Source: Lunularia cruciata
Lineage: Eukaryota; Streptophyta; Marchantiopsida; Lunulariales; Lunulariaceae
DNA length: 64,000 bases
Direction: 5' to 3'
Assembly (NCBI GenBank): GCA_948567375.1
Contig: OX419755.1
Coordinates: forward strand, 49,729,001-49,793,000
Shown: in pieces, positions 1-12,860 of the stretch
How the letters are laid out: every line of letters begins with the position of its first letter
Numbering within the stretch: the stretch's first letter is position 1
Translations under genes and position numbers: made by a program
Notes under the pieces: generated by a model
What the model was told of the DNA's origin: nothing
Databases searched by the model: none
Seen by the model: the letters and a program-made list of their open reading frames with translations, nothing else

Positions 1-339
1 TTTGTTGCAATAATACTTAGATAAAAGATATATCCAATAAAAAAATTGGATAATATACTTGAGATCTCAAGTCTAGTTGCATCTACTAGTACAATGGGTC
101 CAATCCAAAATTTTAAATTGTAGTTAATATGTACTTGTATGTGAATCTTGGCTATCAAAGAAACATTCTCCAAAATATATGCTATAGAAGCTACTTGATT
201 AACTTAGAGAATTCATTACCTAACATATCTCAAAATATCTTAGAAAAAGGATCATGTAAAACTTAACCTTGGCAAACATTTTTATGTCCGTAACATGGCT
301 ATCCAAAAATCTCAAAATAGAACCAATAGAACCATCTTG

Positions 340-3300
340 AGCAACATGTGCCATGTTGCTCAAGATCCAATACTCCTTGTAAGAAATTTTGAATAGTAAT
401 GCCTTTCAACACCCCTTGATTGCTGAAATTGGTAATAGATTGAGGTATTTGTATACCAAGTCTGCAACATGAAGTAGAGAGAATTTCTCAACAATCTCAT
501 CTCTTTAGGCAAACAAGTACTTCTAAACCTATATGCTTACCCACAATACTATAAAAGATTTAGTGTTTGTCTCACCAAATAAATCCAACATAGATACTCT
601 ACATAATGATAGTGCAAAGTAATGGATGTGGTATCCAAAGATGAAAATATAATCTAACCAAGAAGATCGTCAATGGATTGGTTCACTAGTGGGACAAAGA
701 CTCCACTTCAAGCTTATTATACCAACTTATTTTTGCATGATACTAAACTACTATCAAAACTACACAATAAAATATCCATAGATGAGACAACTCTACTTAT
801 TCTCTAGATTTAAACCATTTCTTAATACATTAGAGTATCCTTTGTGTAAGCATTCCACTCAAGAAGCTCATTAGACCAAGTCATGTAACCATTAGATATT
901 AGTATTGATATCATGGATGTTAATTATAGTAAGCTAAGACTACCAATACTAAAATGCATAAGTAATAAACATACTCATCCCTTACCCAATTTCCAACCTA
1001 GCCTATAGAAATATATTGCCTCCCAATAGTCACTATTAAATCTCATGGAGTACAATAAAATGCCACCAACAAATACAACATAAGACTCAACTATTGTTGC
1101 AATGGTATGGGCTCTCACTACAAAATCATCAATTAGATGACAAAGCTAGATTTTATATTATGAACTCCTTATGTGTGATGTATTTGGTGGAATAACCTCC
1201 AAGAAATGTTTGGATTTAAATTAGAAATCTCTCAATATTGATCTTGTGTAGGCCAAGACCAAGATTACAACCTTCTTCAACACAAAGGCTGAGTACTAAA
1301 GTCTAATGAAAATCTGTGTGATCTATAAACTTTCTCAAAAGTCAAACTAAGTTAAACTTCACACTTTTTTTTATCTATAAAATAATCTAGATATAAATCT
1401 AGCTTACTCAATTGTAAGCCTAGCAAGTAATTCTCTAGACTAGCAATTGTTGCATATTACAAGCAACTAGTGGCAAAATGTGATCTATTTTTTTGACTAC
1501 ATTGGCTATACCATCAACTACCTACGTTATGAGAAGTAGCAAACTTACTATCCCTACTCTCACAAAGCATGAAAACTAGAGATATAGGCTAGGTTGGCAA
1601 CTTTGTGCTAGCATATTAGTGATGGTTGCAAACAAAAGGAAAATATATAATAGACTAAGTTGCTTCCAATATTCTACTAGACAAGACATTAGTAGAGCTA
1701 GATGGTTGAAAAAAAATATTTGGTCTATCTTGCTTTCCATCTCCATCTAATGCACTTGTACTACTTAATCTAAGAACTGTGCATGAGGTTTTAATTGCCT
1801 CCAAAATTATGAAAGATTGAGAATACTAGATTTATAATAGCTTTTGGTGCATGTATATATTAGTGGTATATTTAGTTTGGTATTGCAAGTTCTGTAAAAT
1901 GTTTGTTTATATAGAGTTTAACCAAGTTTCTATATTAGCCATGGTTAGCCAAAGTTAATCATAACAATATAGAGATGACTCTATTTTATAGGAGAATCTA
2001 TTTTAAAGGAAATTGAAGGAATGAGCACTACTATTTCATATTTTACTATATTTAATTTGTATTATTTCCTAGATGTTTGGCTTTGAGGGTGAAGAATTGA
2101 GAATTATTGGATATACAAGCACTTTTGGTACATATTTGTCTATAGTCCAAGGATAGCCAATGTGAAAAATCCTTGACTTAGTTTTTTAGTCAAGAAAAGT
2201 TGTATGCTTATGGTATTATCCATGTCAATTTAAATATTTCTTTAGAAATTTTACTATAGATGTTTTTTTGCTTAGTAAATTGAGTTCCTCTAGTAATTAG
2301 TAACTTTTGTAAGTATTTCATAAGTATATAAACAAAGGATGAGGAAGTTCTCATCATCTTTTTGTTCACAACTATTTTTCTCTTATTAAATTCTCTAGTG
2401 AGCAATAACTTGAGTCTTGGAGTTGCTTTGGTGTTTTAGCCTTGAAGGTGTGGGATGGAGTTTGGTTCCTTGCCTTCTTAGTACATAGTGCATTGCTTTA
2501 ATAACAATCAAAAGTTCATCTTGAGTGAAAGACATACCAATTTAGAGACTATTTGCTAGCCTTTACTCTTTGTGAGTCTAACTCCACTAATGCTCTCATA
2601 GGGTCAAGAGTGTTTATTGCACTCTTTCTTAATAAAATAGATGCATTTACTTCTATTGATTTTCATATAATATTAGAAGATCCTTATTATTAAGATAAGA
2701 TGTGAAATCTCAATGCACAAATCTGATCTCCCTTAAGCCATTGACATGTTAGCAAGCTCTACTCAAGGTGCTCAATCCAAGTAATCATAATTGTGCTAGA
2801 AGCAAGAGCAAGTACAAGTACAAGAACCCTATTAAGTGTAGGTCCACTATTACAACCTCTACCACCTTGTCCTCCTAATCTATGCTTCATTGGTCTCTTG
2901 CCATAATAACTCTTTCATGCAATGACTCTAGAAGAATTCCACCATGGGATCAACCTAATGGTACAAGACATACTACAAGAGTACTACCACTTGTAATAGC
3001 ATCATTTCTAAGTAAGGTATCATACAAGATACAATAATGCTACTAGCACTAAAACTTGTTAGCATTGGGTCTCCACCTTTAGGAATCAAGCCTAAAGTAA
3101 TAGAAAGACTAATATTATCCCTACATATCAATCTTCACCAAGTATGTCTACCCTTGTGGTAATCATCCATATGTGAACCCTTTAAGTGTTATAGCAATCC
3201 ATTCCATGCTATGAAATGTATGAATAATGTTGAATTTTGTATTTATTGTAGATCACATCAACTATCAAACTCTTAGATGAAATATTATTAATTATACTAG

Positions 3301-3990
3301 AGTAGAACTTGACGCTTTTGGAGGGTCCAGAAACCCCATAATAAAGATGTAGTAGCATAATTTGAACTACTAACTAGATTAACTTCTACATCAAACTAAA
3401 AGTAATCAACGTAATAATCAATGTCTTCTTGTCCTTGGATGCAGGACATCAGTTGATGTTATGCATCATTCTACATGAACTCATTGTGTATAATAGTAAA
3501 ATATTGTTTGAAAGCTTTAGAGAACTCCATCATAATAGCATACTCAAACATAATAACCATAACCATCAAGTTCCATCATCCCAGTAGTCCAAATAATAAA
3601 TTCATATACCAAAATACCACCTATTGATAGCACCTAAGTACTTTTGACCATGACAACTATATTAAAATAAAAAGAAAAAACTTTAACCTACCATCACAAC
3701 ATACAAACTCACAATCTGCAAGCTATCACTTTTTACTTGACAAAAAAACCATAAATAGTTTCATTGGTCATTACTTTAATCTCACTATTAATAGTACATA
3801 GGAACACTAACTTTCCAAATATCAAGTTGCCCTAAATAAAAATAGTCATAAACAATGATTAGAGAATGGATGGGCACGTATGAACTATGTGCTTCTTATT
3901 ACAAGAAGTTTAAATAATAACCATTTAGCTCACACATATCAAACATGATTGACTTTGCCATCATTTGAAATTCCAATATGATAAGAAAAT
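340..3990 (-). mobile_element. Degraded Ty3/gypsy family A copy, gag to protease part
   Basis: This stretch is an old copy of the element at 10.3-18.7 kb and keeps the same order. Matching blocks are 361-520 with 14190-14310, 1150-1240 with 14966-15040 (protease), 1600-1830 with 15470-15620, 2570-2900 with 15650-15960 (gag), 3070-3330 with 16800-17070, and 3680-3970 with 17530-17860 (5' leader). Every frame is full of stops, so nothing is coded today. The copy is interrupted between about 1830 and 2560 by an LTR-containing insertion. I see no LTR of its own at either end; the left edge is only the first position where I could follow the match. Confidence 0.72.
1830..2560 (+). mobile_element. 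Insertion carrying a family D LTR
   Basis: The family A sequence breaks at about 1830 and resumes at about 2560. Between about 2050 and 2520 the inserted DNA matches, in inverse orientation, the block at 30110-30577. Shared features include a TATA-like TATATAAA at 2325-2332, followed by a conserved leader. Position and TATA suggest an LTR promoter, so this is probably a solo or truncated LTR. The first 220 bases of the insertion have no match in the other copy. No coding domain of this family occurs in the window, so superfamily is unknown. Confidence 0.55.
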
Positions 3991-4289
3991 TTATTTATTC
4001 AGACCTACTGAAATTTTAAGGATGTGATCAAACTATCTTCTACTAGTAAAAAATATATTTATATAGATAAAAAGTGCCACTTGACCTAAGAAAATAAGTA
4101 AGAGTAGGGTAGCTAATTAAGGGGTTTATTTGGAAACCAAATGTCTAGGATTCAAGTATTTTGGATAAAATTTTGATAGGTGGTCAAATTTTGACAATTA
4201 TTAAAATGATTGAAATTGCAAATCTCATGCTAACAAGCTATGGTTTGCTACTTCTAATAACTATAAATCCCTAAATCAAGTAAATTTCT

Positions 4290-4990
4290 TGTCTAATTTC
4301 TTGTTGATCTTTTGGGCACTTGTAGCATCTCTACCAACTTACTGTTCAATTTTCTTGTTGGCCTTTTAGGCCTTTGTAACTTCTATAGCTCACAAATATC
4401 CACAACTTTTATGTCTTATAGAAAAAATGAGCTAATGTGTGTATACTTTGTTGTCATCTTAAAATCTTTGCAAATTTAAGAAATTTTTAGGCCTTTGTAG
4501 CATCTCTACCAACTTATTATCCAATTTCCATGTTGGTCTTTCAGGCCTTTATAATCTCCCTAGCTCACAACTATCCACAACTATCTCTACGAACTTATTG
4601 TCCAATTTGCTTGTTGGCCTTTTAGGCCTTTGTAACCTCTCTAGCTCACAACTACCCACAACTATTATGCTTTATAGCCAAAATGAGCTAATGTGCGTAT
4701 ACTTTGTTGTCATCTTAAAAATCTTTGCAAATTTAAGACATAATTTCTAGCTTAGGGTTACTCCACCAAATTTGACCTCCAATAACTCTTAGTCATTGAT
4801 GAAGTAAATCCTCTCTTCTAATCCTCTCTATTAATTGCTTGTAGGTCTTTTAGGCCTTCATAGCCTCTCTCCCAACTTGTTGGCTTAGAATTAGCCTTCA
4901 AGGCCTTTGTAGCCTCTCTAGCCCATAATTGTTATGCCTTCAAGCCAAATTGAACTAAATGTAGTATAAATTATTGTCATCTTCAAATCT
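4290..4990. repeat. Degenerate tandem repeats sharing a 'ggcctttgtagc' core
   Basis: A unit of about 100-250 bases recurs. The words 'ttgttggccttttaggcc' and 'cctctctagctcacaac' return near 4350, 4530, 4615 and 4840-4920. A longer companion sentence starting 'atgagctaatgtg' occurs at 4428-4483 and again at 4684-4738. Copies differ by scattered substitutions, so the array is old. No coding is supported. Confidence 0.65.
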
Positions 4991-5499
4991 TGTAAATTTA
5001 GGATATCTTTGTTAACTTAGGATTACTCTGCCAAATCTTCTTTGCCAATTGATGTGCAATAACTCTAAATACATAATAAGGTAAATTTTACCTTGATTTT
5101 AAATGTCACATCAAGTTTGAAATAAAAATTCTTGAAATTTCTACTCTCCAAACCAATTTGATTTGCAATTCTAGCAATTGGGTACTTTCAACTCCAATTT
5201 TATTATTGATTCTTTAATTTTTTACCTCAAATGTTAAATATTGCATGCAACTAGCTTTTTTTAATAGTTAAATACTAATTTTACCTCAATAATAAAATCA
5301 ATTAATATAATTCATAATATTTAAAACAATTACATCTAATTAAAGAAAATTGAAAAAATATCCACCTAAATCTTCAAAACATTTACCACTTGCTAACAAA
5401 CCATCAATCAATTCCTAAAATTTTTCATTCTTTCTCTTATTATCTTCAAAACAACAATTGTAAAACAACAACAACTCAATAAAAATCAAAGATAGTATC

Positions 5500-6000
5500 T
5501 ACGACATCCAAGCTTGAACATACTATCATAACACTTTCAGAACTCAAATTTTGCATCACTATTTTTATGTAATAAAAAATAAAATCATATGTATACTTAG
5601 TAAGATGCAACTATAATTATACTCAAATCAAGCAAACCTACTCTAGCACTAAAGAACTCCATGGCACTAGGTACATTTTCTTACTCTCTCTATTATAGAC
5701 AAAAGCTCAAGCAACTCCATATCAAAGAAGTGAGCTCTCTATTATAAGTGAGCTCCAATTTAGGATATATCTCTTCTTGTGAAGACTTTTAGAACTCAAA
5801 TTTCTACCTTACATTTTCTTTGTAATCAAACATTAGAATTTCATATGTACTTTACCAATACAACTACAATTAGTCAAGCTGAACATAATCTAGCACTTGA
5901 GATTCCATAGTAACCTCTTTCAACTATAATAAAAAAGCTATTAAGATTCAACACCAAAAATGAGCTTTATAAAGATCCAATTTGGGGTAAATCCATTCTC
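5500..6000. repeat. Two-unit tandem duplication, about 250-bp period
   Basis: The block 5541-5660 is repeated in diverged form at 5791-5910. Both copies run in the order 'actcaaatttt/c', 'catatgta', 'acaactacaatta' and 'tctagcac', then a 'ccatgg/ccatag' stretch. Similarity is clear by eye but well below identity, so the duplication is not recent. Confidence 0.5.
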
Positions 6001-8427
6001 AAGGAGATCAACAAGCCCAACCCTAACAATGCACATGCTTGCATTAGAGCACTAGCTTTGTTCTTTATTGTGGTTATAGCGATTGATGGATTTAACAATG
6101 GTGTTGATGTGTCAACCATCTATTTGTTTCTTGATTTGATCATGTTAGGTCTTGTATGGACATGGGGTTGATTTCAGATATTTCCTTATTTGCAACAAAA
6201 AGCTTTTGCACCTTTTGGATTGCTCTTTCTAGTATCATTGTTTGATGTTATTTTCCACAATGAATCTTGAAAAGTTCATTTGTTATGAAGCTCTTCTTGC
6301 ATAAATACAACTTTTCCCTTTTTGTAATTCTTTTTATTTTCCTTGAGAAAGTCCTAAAAGATAGATTTCTCTACTTTTGATAGTAGCTTATAGGTCATAT
6401 TTTCTTGCCTTTGCAATACTCCAAAAAGTGGATCAAATAGCTAGCTTTCATAGTAGTAAAGTAATTTTTTCTCAATTGTGACCTTTTGCTTCTTTTCAAG
6501 AGGCACATAGTTGTCTATAAATATCTACATGGCCTTAGCTATCAAAATGATTTTAGAAAGATGCTCCATAAACTTATCTATGTCTTATGCACCTTAAAAA
6601 ATGGCCCAAATTATCATGTAAGTAACAAAAAATTACATAGCAATTGTAATTTTAGCCCTAGTGTAACCAATGGGGTTATTTTCCATCATGCAAGTTTCAC
6701 ATAAGTTAAACAAACTTATTGCTACTTTGAGTAAAATGCCGATGTATCTTTTTTCCTTCTTCTTCTACTTTTTATATGATTTTGCATAGAGTTTACTTCA
6801 TAAATATTCCTTCATTCTATTTTGCAACCCTTTCTTGCTTGCATCTTCTATTTACATTTGCCACTTTCTTTCTTTCTTTCTTACATATGTTTGGTTTGAT
6901 CCTAAGTAGATTTAAGAGAATTGGTCTTAATTATCTTATTTAGATATGAATGTAAGCACTCCCTTTTCTCAACAACATCAGAAAACAAACTCAGCTTTTG
7001 ATAGAGAACTGAACATTGAAGCATTATGTAGATTGTTTGTTTGGCAGTTGAAGAGGTGAGATAAATACATCTCTTCTAGTGAAACCCATAATTTTTTGGC
7101 TATACCCAACTTCTTTTGCAAATTTAATGTTATTGGTGAACAAGGGGCTCTATTACTCTCAAAGTTGTGCGGTATAAGGATCTTGATAATGTAATTCATC
7201 ATCTCAAATATGCAAAAGCCTCTCTTGCTTGTCTTAGCCTTGTGGACAATCAAGGTCTAACCTAGTGGAGGACATCATGTAGAGCTTTTTTGTCTATTAA
7301 AAAAAGATAGTGAGCACTTTTATGATATTCTTCTAATCATTGATTGGGAAATTGATCAAAATTGAGCATAAAATATATTAGTGTTTTATGAATCTAATAG
7401 GTGTATGAGTTTTTAGAGCAGTAAAGTTCATTGATCATCCCTATTAGTGATGATCAACTAACCAACAAATGAATAGAGAATACTTTTGTATGGGTTCCAT
7501 TGGTGTAACTTCTCAAAGTTTTTCTTGAGAGTTTGAGTCTTCTGAGTGAGTGAGTAATTAGGAGAGGGGGAGCTAGCAATGAAAAACAATTTGAATAGTG
7601 AATTTGTTGTTGAAGCTAGATGCAAGTAAGCTATGATGAGACTAAGAAAATTTAAATATGAGTTTTCTAGTTGAGGAGTTAGCAAGTAAGTGAGTAAGCA
7701 ATGATGGAGAATGAGAGCTAGCCATGGTGACAAGATGAATGGAAAATATTTGTTGAAGCTCAATGGTGGATGATGAATATTTTACACAAAAATGGATACT
7801 TATTGGAGCATGATATAAGTTTATCATGCTGAGCCCAAGCAAATTTTATTAGGAGCTATCTAATTGAGGAATGAGCATGCTAGAGAATGTGAGCTAGCAA
7901 GAAGGACAAGCTCAATGGTAAATATTTGCACAATGGTGAATGTTTATTAAAGCTTAGTGTAAGCAAGCTAAGGCAAGCTTAAGAAGTAAGAGCTACTTAT
8001 GATAGGTAGTATGTGATTACATATGTGGGTGTAACTAGGATCTTTTAGCAACTATAGAACCCTACAATTAAGCAGTTCAATTACATAGTTCAATAAGGAA
8101 TTTCAATAACCTCTTTTTAGCTTCTTGGAAAAGTTGCAGAAATTGTTTTTGGTTACCCACTAAATTTTCTACAAATAGGTGATGATGGGGTACTTAAAAC
8201 TTTTATAGATGATCATCCATAGTTTTAAAATATTTAAAGGAATTCAAAAGTATGAACTTTAGAGTTTTAAGGGTTATGCATGATCCCATTAATCATAATC
8301 ATGTCCATTTCTAATTAATTAGTGTGCTTTTTTTTCTCAATGCACTCTAATTTCAAAGTAGTAAATGTAGAGCACATTTGAATCTTATTCATCTTTTAGT
8401 GCAAATGGATACTACTTAACTCCCTTT

Positions 8428-8829
8428 TGCAACATATAATAATATGGAGTTAGCAAACTAGTTAGGAGAAGCTAATGAGTTAGTAATCTAAGCTAAATAT
8501 AGCAAAAGGAAGTAGGACTAGCCTAAAAAGTGCTACAAGCATAAAAAGCTTTTAGGTAGATATTCTAGAAGCACCCAAGAAGCTTCTTGGTGAGAAGCTT
8601 CTAGGAATTTTCCAAGGGCAAAGTAATTTGTACATCACCTTGATGGCTAGCTTAGCTTGAACTCCAAGTAAGGTGGCTCCTATAACAAACCTTCCTTGGA
8701 AGTTCCTTGGGACTCTTGTACCCAAGCCAAGCTCAAGCTAGGTATTTTGAGTTTCTCTCACTTGAGAATCTCATCATGATACTCCACTCCGTTCTTCCAT
8801 TCTTCTATTTCTCTTTTTCATCTTTTACA
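8428..8829 (+). repeat. 5' LTR of the family B element
   Basis: It starts TGCAACATATAATAATATGG and ends CTTTTACA directly before a primer-binding site. It parallels the minus-strand LTR at 55193-55604, which starts TGTAACAATATGG and ends TTTTACA. Both have a middle part rich in GAAGCTTC palindromes (here 8579-8586 and 8594-8601) and a shared end near 'cttctatttctct'. The TATA box seen in the other copy is eroded here. Confidence 0.8.
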
Positions 8830-8841
8830 TTGGTATCAAAG
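8830..8841 (+). other. Primer-binding site, initiator tRNA-Met type
   Basis: The bases TTGGTATCAAAG follow the LTR end at once. They match the usual plant retrotransposon primer site complementary to the 3' end of initiator tRNA-Met (TGGTATCAGAGC) apart from one clear base change. This fixes the LTR end and the plus orientation. Confidence 0.75.
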
Positions 8842-8859
8842 TATGAATGAGATGGATGG

Positions 8860-10300
8860 AATCTTTGGACCACCAAATCCATTTTCCTCAAACCATTGGG
8901 ATTTCTTTGTCTATGTACTACTAAATATCATTTCATATTTTGGGTAGAATTTTTTGAATGTAATCACCTTGTCAGATGAACCATTGATACTTTATATTGT
9001 AACTTATGGGAAGTAGTGAAAATGTTACATCTACATGTTAAATTAGATAATTGAAAATAGATACTTCCATGTTAAATTAAATTATTGCAAATAGAGTAGT
9101 AATCATGTTGGCAATGCCCAAAGTTATCAATGTTATGCAACAACAAATTGAGCACCTTACTCAATTGTTCAAAAAGAAAGATCATCAATGACAAGAGCAT
9201 GTAGAGAGGGTAGCATTTTGAGAAGGAGAAGAGCAAATTTGATTTTTTATACCAAAGGTATTTGAAGGTTAGAATCTCCTAGGTACAAGTGATTTTATGT
9301 TTGATTGCAAATGTTATTTTGAAGCTACAAATCTTTGAGATAAACACAGATTTTTTTTTGACTTGAAGCCAATTAGATGGAGTGGAAAAAATATGATGGA
9401 CATTTTGGGTAGATCAAGCTCAATGGTAGTTTTTTGTACCAATCTCAACATGGGAAGAATTCAAGAGTACAATAATTGGGAGATTCTAAACAATAAATGT
9501 TACACAAGATGTGTGAGATAGATTGGCATAGTTGAAGTAGATTGGTTTTTTCAGAAGATACATCACTCAATTTCAAAACATCATAATGAAATTTTTATGG
9601 GATACTAGAAAGTGAAACTCCAGATTGATTTATGAGGAGCTTGAAATCATGCACAAAATTGGAAATAATCATGCAAGTACATACACTTAGAAGAAGCTAT
9701 ATAGTTAGCTAAGCACTTTGAATCCTTGGTTCTCACAACTTGATCTTGACCTAGATCTACAAAACCTTCAAACACACCAAACATGAGTAGAAGACCCAAC
9801 AACAATAGAGATTGATGCCATCCAATGGACACTACTAGGCACTACAAATAGAGAAAGATTATGATAAAATTATGGTTTCTTATATTGTCACCAAATAAGA
9901 CATCATATTGTCAAATGTCCAACTAGGAATGAATGGCCTCAACCCATTGCCCAAATGGAGTTTTCAGAACATGAGGATCAAGGAAACAAAGAATCCAAGT
10001 AGGAGATATCAAGCCACTTATAGGAAACCTGATTTGTTCTAATGAGATTGAAGGTTTGACCTATGCAAGTTTGATACACTTGCAAATTATGATGATTAAT
10101 CATTGTTGTAGGATTTTGGTTGATTGTGGGAGTTCTTAGAATTGCATATATTAGCCAAGAGCAAAGGAATTAGTTATATTTATCAAGCTAGTATTTGGTA
10201 ATAAATTGATGATGACAGATGGTAGAAAAGGTTTTGCAATTTGTATCTCACGTTTTATTACATTCAATATTGGCAAAGAGTATTTAGAGTGTATGAGGTT
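8860..10300 (+). pseudogene. gag and start of protease, family B element
   Basis: Decayed gag reads around 9430-9650 as a TWEEF...F motif followed by a ...YITQFQNI segment typical of the retrotransposon gag domain, with stops between. At about 9880-9920 a nucleocapsid zinc knuckle survives as C-x4-H-x4-C, with the first cysteine of the usual CCHC pattern no longer visible. At 10100-10135 the frame reads ILVDCGSS, where an aspartic protease would have D-S/T-G. The block ends at the 5-bp flank of the nested element (10296-10300). No functional protein is expected. Confidence 0.7.
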
Positions 10301-10845
10301 TGTCATGCGTATATACATCGCTACAAAACATACATTGCTGTCAGCATCATAAACAATAGACTCACACATAAGTCATACATAAACTCTAAAGTGCCACAAT
10401 TAATTAGATCATTTACAACTCAAATCAATCTAACTCAGATCAATACTTGATCTGATCCTCAACAACTTGCCAACAACTAGGCACTTATTACAGTCAAGCC
10501 ACACCCACTCTAGCTAAGAGACTCCAGATGATGCTTGTTGGCTTTCTGTCCACTCTAGCCGGGAACTCAAAGGCTCAACATCAGAGAAGTGAGCTCTCTG
10601 GAGCTGCACTTCTAGGGTATACTCCTGCTTTTGACCTAAGTCTCATCCCAACGGTCCCTCTGATGGCACACCCAATGGCATGGACGGTGCAAGTAATGAT
10701 GGACCCCACCATGAAGTTAGTACCCTAAGCACAAAATCTGACCATCAAAAGTAGTCTATGAGTAACTACCAAAATGCCTCTAACTACTAACACTTGAACT
10801 CTAGTGTCCAAGCAATCTAGATGCAACACTACAAATGGCATGATA
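10301..10845 (-). repeat. 3' LTR of the nested family A element
   Basis: It begins TGTCATGCG and ends GGCATGATA, where the right-hand copy keeps GGCATGACA. From about 10405 to the end it matches 18290-18731 nearly word for word. Its first 105 bases are not in the right-hand LTR; instead they recur at 10848-10957, directly inside the element. Confidence 0.8.
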
Positions 10846-10847
10846 GC

Positions 10848-10957
10848 TGTCGTGTGTATATACATTGCTACACAACATACATTGTTGTCAACATCATACA
10901 CAATAGAAGCACATCTCACACATAAGTCATACATAAACTCTAAAGTGCCACAATCGC
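10848..10957 (-). repeat. Second copy of the LTR start, inside the element
   Basis: About 110 bases repeat 10301-10400: both read (c/t)gtatatacat(c/t)gctac, then 'catacattg(c/t)tgtca', then 'taagtcatacataaactc' and 'taaagtgccacaat'. It lies between the 3' LTR and the truncated integrase, where a polypurine tract would be expected; none is seen. It may be the stump of another LTR left by recombination. Confidence 0.6.
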
Positions 10958-10969
10958 CTTCCTAGCTGG

Positions 10970-11340
10970 CGGTTAGGTCCCTCTAACTCAAGAAAGCCAT
11001 CTACTCCAAGTATATGGTCCAGTGAAGTCCAAACTCCAACGGTAACCCAACCCCATGATAGGTAATGGGTGTAACTATGGTGTAGGAGCATTGAATGATG
11101 CACTAACTTGGTCACAAACCACACATCTAGCAACAAACTACTATACCTCAGTCTACATACCGCGCCACCAATAATGACTTTGGAGTAAGTTGTATGTATG
11201 GTTTACTCCAAAATGTCCTAGCTCCTCATGAGCATGATAGACCAATTGTGGTCTTTGAGATGGAAGTGATACTACTTGCACTCTACCATCCTCCCATACA
11301 CACAAAAGGTGTTTGCCCTCCAATCTGAACCATCAGGCTT
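10970..11340 (-). pseudogene. Truncated integrase start, family A
   Basis: On the minus strand, around 11250-11100, the reading is an HHCC zinc-binding domain: a histidine pair in a HEELGHFG-like setting, then YWWRGM, then C-V-V-C. It is followed near 11060-11000 by YRWSLDFTGP, the usual opening of the catalytic core. The sequence then runs into the repeated LTR start. The DD35E catalytic residues, the integrase C-terminus and any chromodomain are missing, so the element lacks what it needs to integrate. Confidence 0.7.
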
Positions 11341-11497
11341 GTTGAAGAACATGGTCTCTCTCCTTGGCCTCAACTATGCCACCCACAACACCAGTGCAAA
11401 GATAGTCCATCACCAAGACATCATCATGAATATCTCACTGAACTCCCTAAATTGTCCTAATATCTTCACTCTCTAGATCTGTGACCTCAATAAATCC

Positions 11498-11900
11498 TCA
11501 TGTATGCGCTAAGAAAGATACCACCAAAGCCTCAGAAAATATATAGAGAAAGGCAGATGCATGCCAACCTGGTACCATCTCCTCATCTGTCTCACCATGC
11601 CAACGTGCTCCGGTCTGGTCATGCTGGCTGGGACATGTGTTTCTACTCAACCCATCTGCATCACGGTTCACCACTCCAGGTCTATGAACAACCATGAAAT
11701 CATACTCTTGTAAATTCAAAGCCCATTTTGCAAGCTTCCTTGAAAGCTTGTCGGACTCCATCAACCACTTTAGCGGCTGATGATCAGTGATGAGAGTGAA
11801 GAGGTTACCAAATAGGTAACATCAGAAATGTGCTACTGCCCAAACTGCTGCCAAGCACTCTCCCTCATATGAACTATACTTTGCCTATGCTGAATTGTTG
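11498..11900 (-). pseudogene. RNase H end of the family A polyprotein
   Basis: The minus-strand reading gives LITDHQPLKWLMESDKLSRK, then WALNLQEYDF, then HRPG and NRDADGLSR. This is the standard end of the Ty3/gypsy RNase H domain, where the host-strand ribonuclease connects to integrase. An 88-codon frame (11764-11498) is still open. Upstream the frame shifts and stops. Confidence 0.8.
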
Positions 11901-12119
11901 GAGCAACTAGCATAGGCCACCACAAACTCCTTCCCCTCATCATCATGCTAGGTGAGCACTACTTCAAGCCCCAACATACTCCAATCAGTATGAAACTGAA
12001 ATGGTCATCCTTTGATTGGTCTCCTCAAAATAGGAGTAGATGTCAACCTCTCCTTAAGCTCTACAAAAGCTCTCTCTCCTGCTCATCTCCCCAACACCAC
12101 TCCTATGTAAGCTTGGTCA

Positions 12120-12860
12120 ACTTAGTCAAGGCCTTGGCAATGACACTAAATCCTCTAACATAGTGGCAATAGAAGTTTGCCCACCCAAGCAATGCTCGCA
12201 CTCTGCTCACATCCGTAGGTCAAGAAATACGTGCAATAGCCTCCACCTTGGTTTGTTGAACACCAAGTCCTCCAAGGTAGATAGTATGACCTAAATACTC
12301 AACTTGCTTGTGGAAGAACTTACACTTCCCAAGATGTAATTTGAGGCCATGATCTCAACCTCTCAAACACCTCCAACAATTGTCTCTCATGCTCCTCCAT
12401 AGTAGTGCTATAAACCAAAATGTCATCAATATAGCACTAAGCAAAATCCAATCCAGCTAGGATCCTATCCATGACCCTTTGGAACTTAGCAAGAGCATTC
12501 TTTAACCCAAACGGTAAGAACTTTCACTGATATAACACATCCTTACTATGGAGATCAATAGCCCAGAATGCTATCATGGACTTATCCTCCTCCCTAATCG
12601 GCAATTGATGATATCCTGCTCAAAGATCCAAAGTACTAAAGACCTTTGCATGCCCAATCGCATCAAAAATCTCCTCCGATGTAGGCATGGCATACCGATC
12701 AGCCCTGGTCTATTGGTTGATAGGATGGTAATCTCCACACATCCACCTATCTGTGTAGTTGCCATGCATATCCTTCTTGGCTGGCATCATTGTCGTTGAT
12801 GCATACTCTCCATGTGAAATCTCTACCAAACCAATCTCAAAAAGGTCACTACTCTGGCTC
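12120..12860 (-). pseudogene. Reverse transcriptase, family A
   Basis: Minus-strand motifs occur in normal order. They are KDMHGNYTDRWMCGDYHPIN (12800-12700), FSTLDL and a GYHQLPI block (12650-12600), LPFGLKNALAKFQRVMDRIL (12515-12455), and the active site YIDD (12433-12422) followed by ILVYS. A stop replaces the residue just before CYIDD, and others break the frame, so no active enzyme is made. The N-terminal part beyond 12860 is poorly conserved. Confidence 0.85.

Larger units (their letters stand above)
4000..8427. other. Gene-free AT-rich interval
   Basis: No frame shows a recognisable domain and the open stretches are short. It contains two blocks of degenerate tandem duplication (listed separately) and, at 7540-8000, a loosely repeated text rich in the word gagctagc and in aagcaag-type words. 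It is most simply old repeat-derived DNA. Confidence 0.6.

Noticed and set aside
4290-4990. CRISPR-like array
   Set aside because: Units are long, diverged and without unique equal-length spacers, and the context is a plant nuclear repeat region.
7458-7842. Two overlapping minus-strand frames with hydrophobic starts (101 and 66 codons)
   Set aside because: The DNA is a loose repeat of a few words, and no domain, splice signals or neighbours support a gene.
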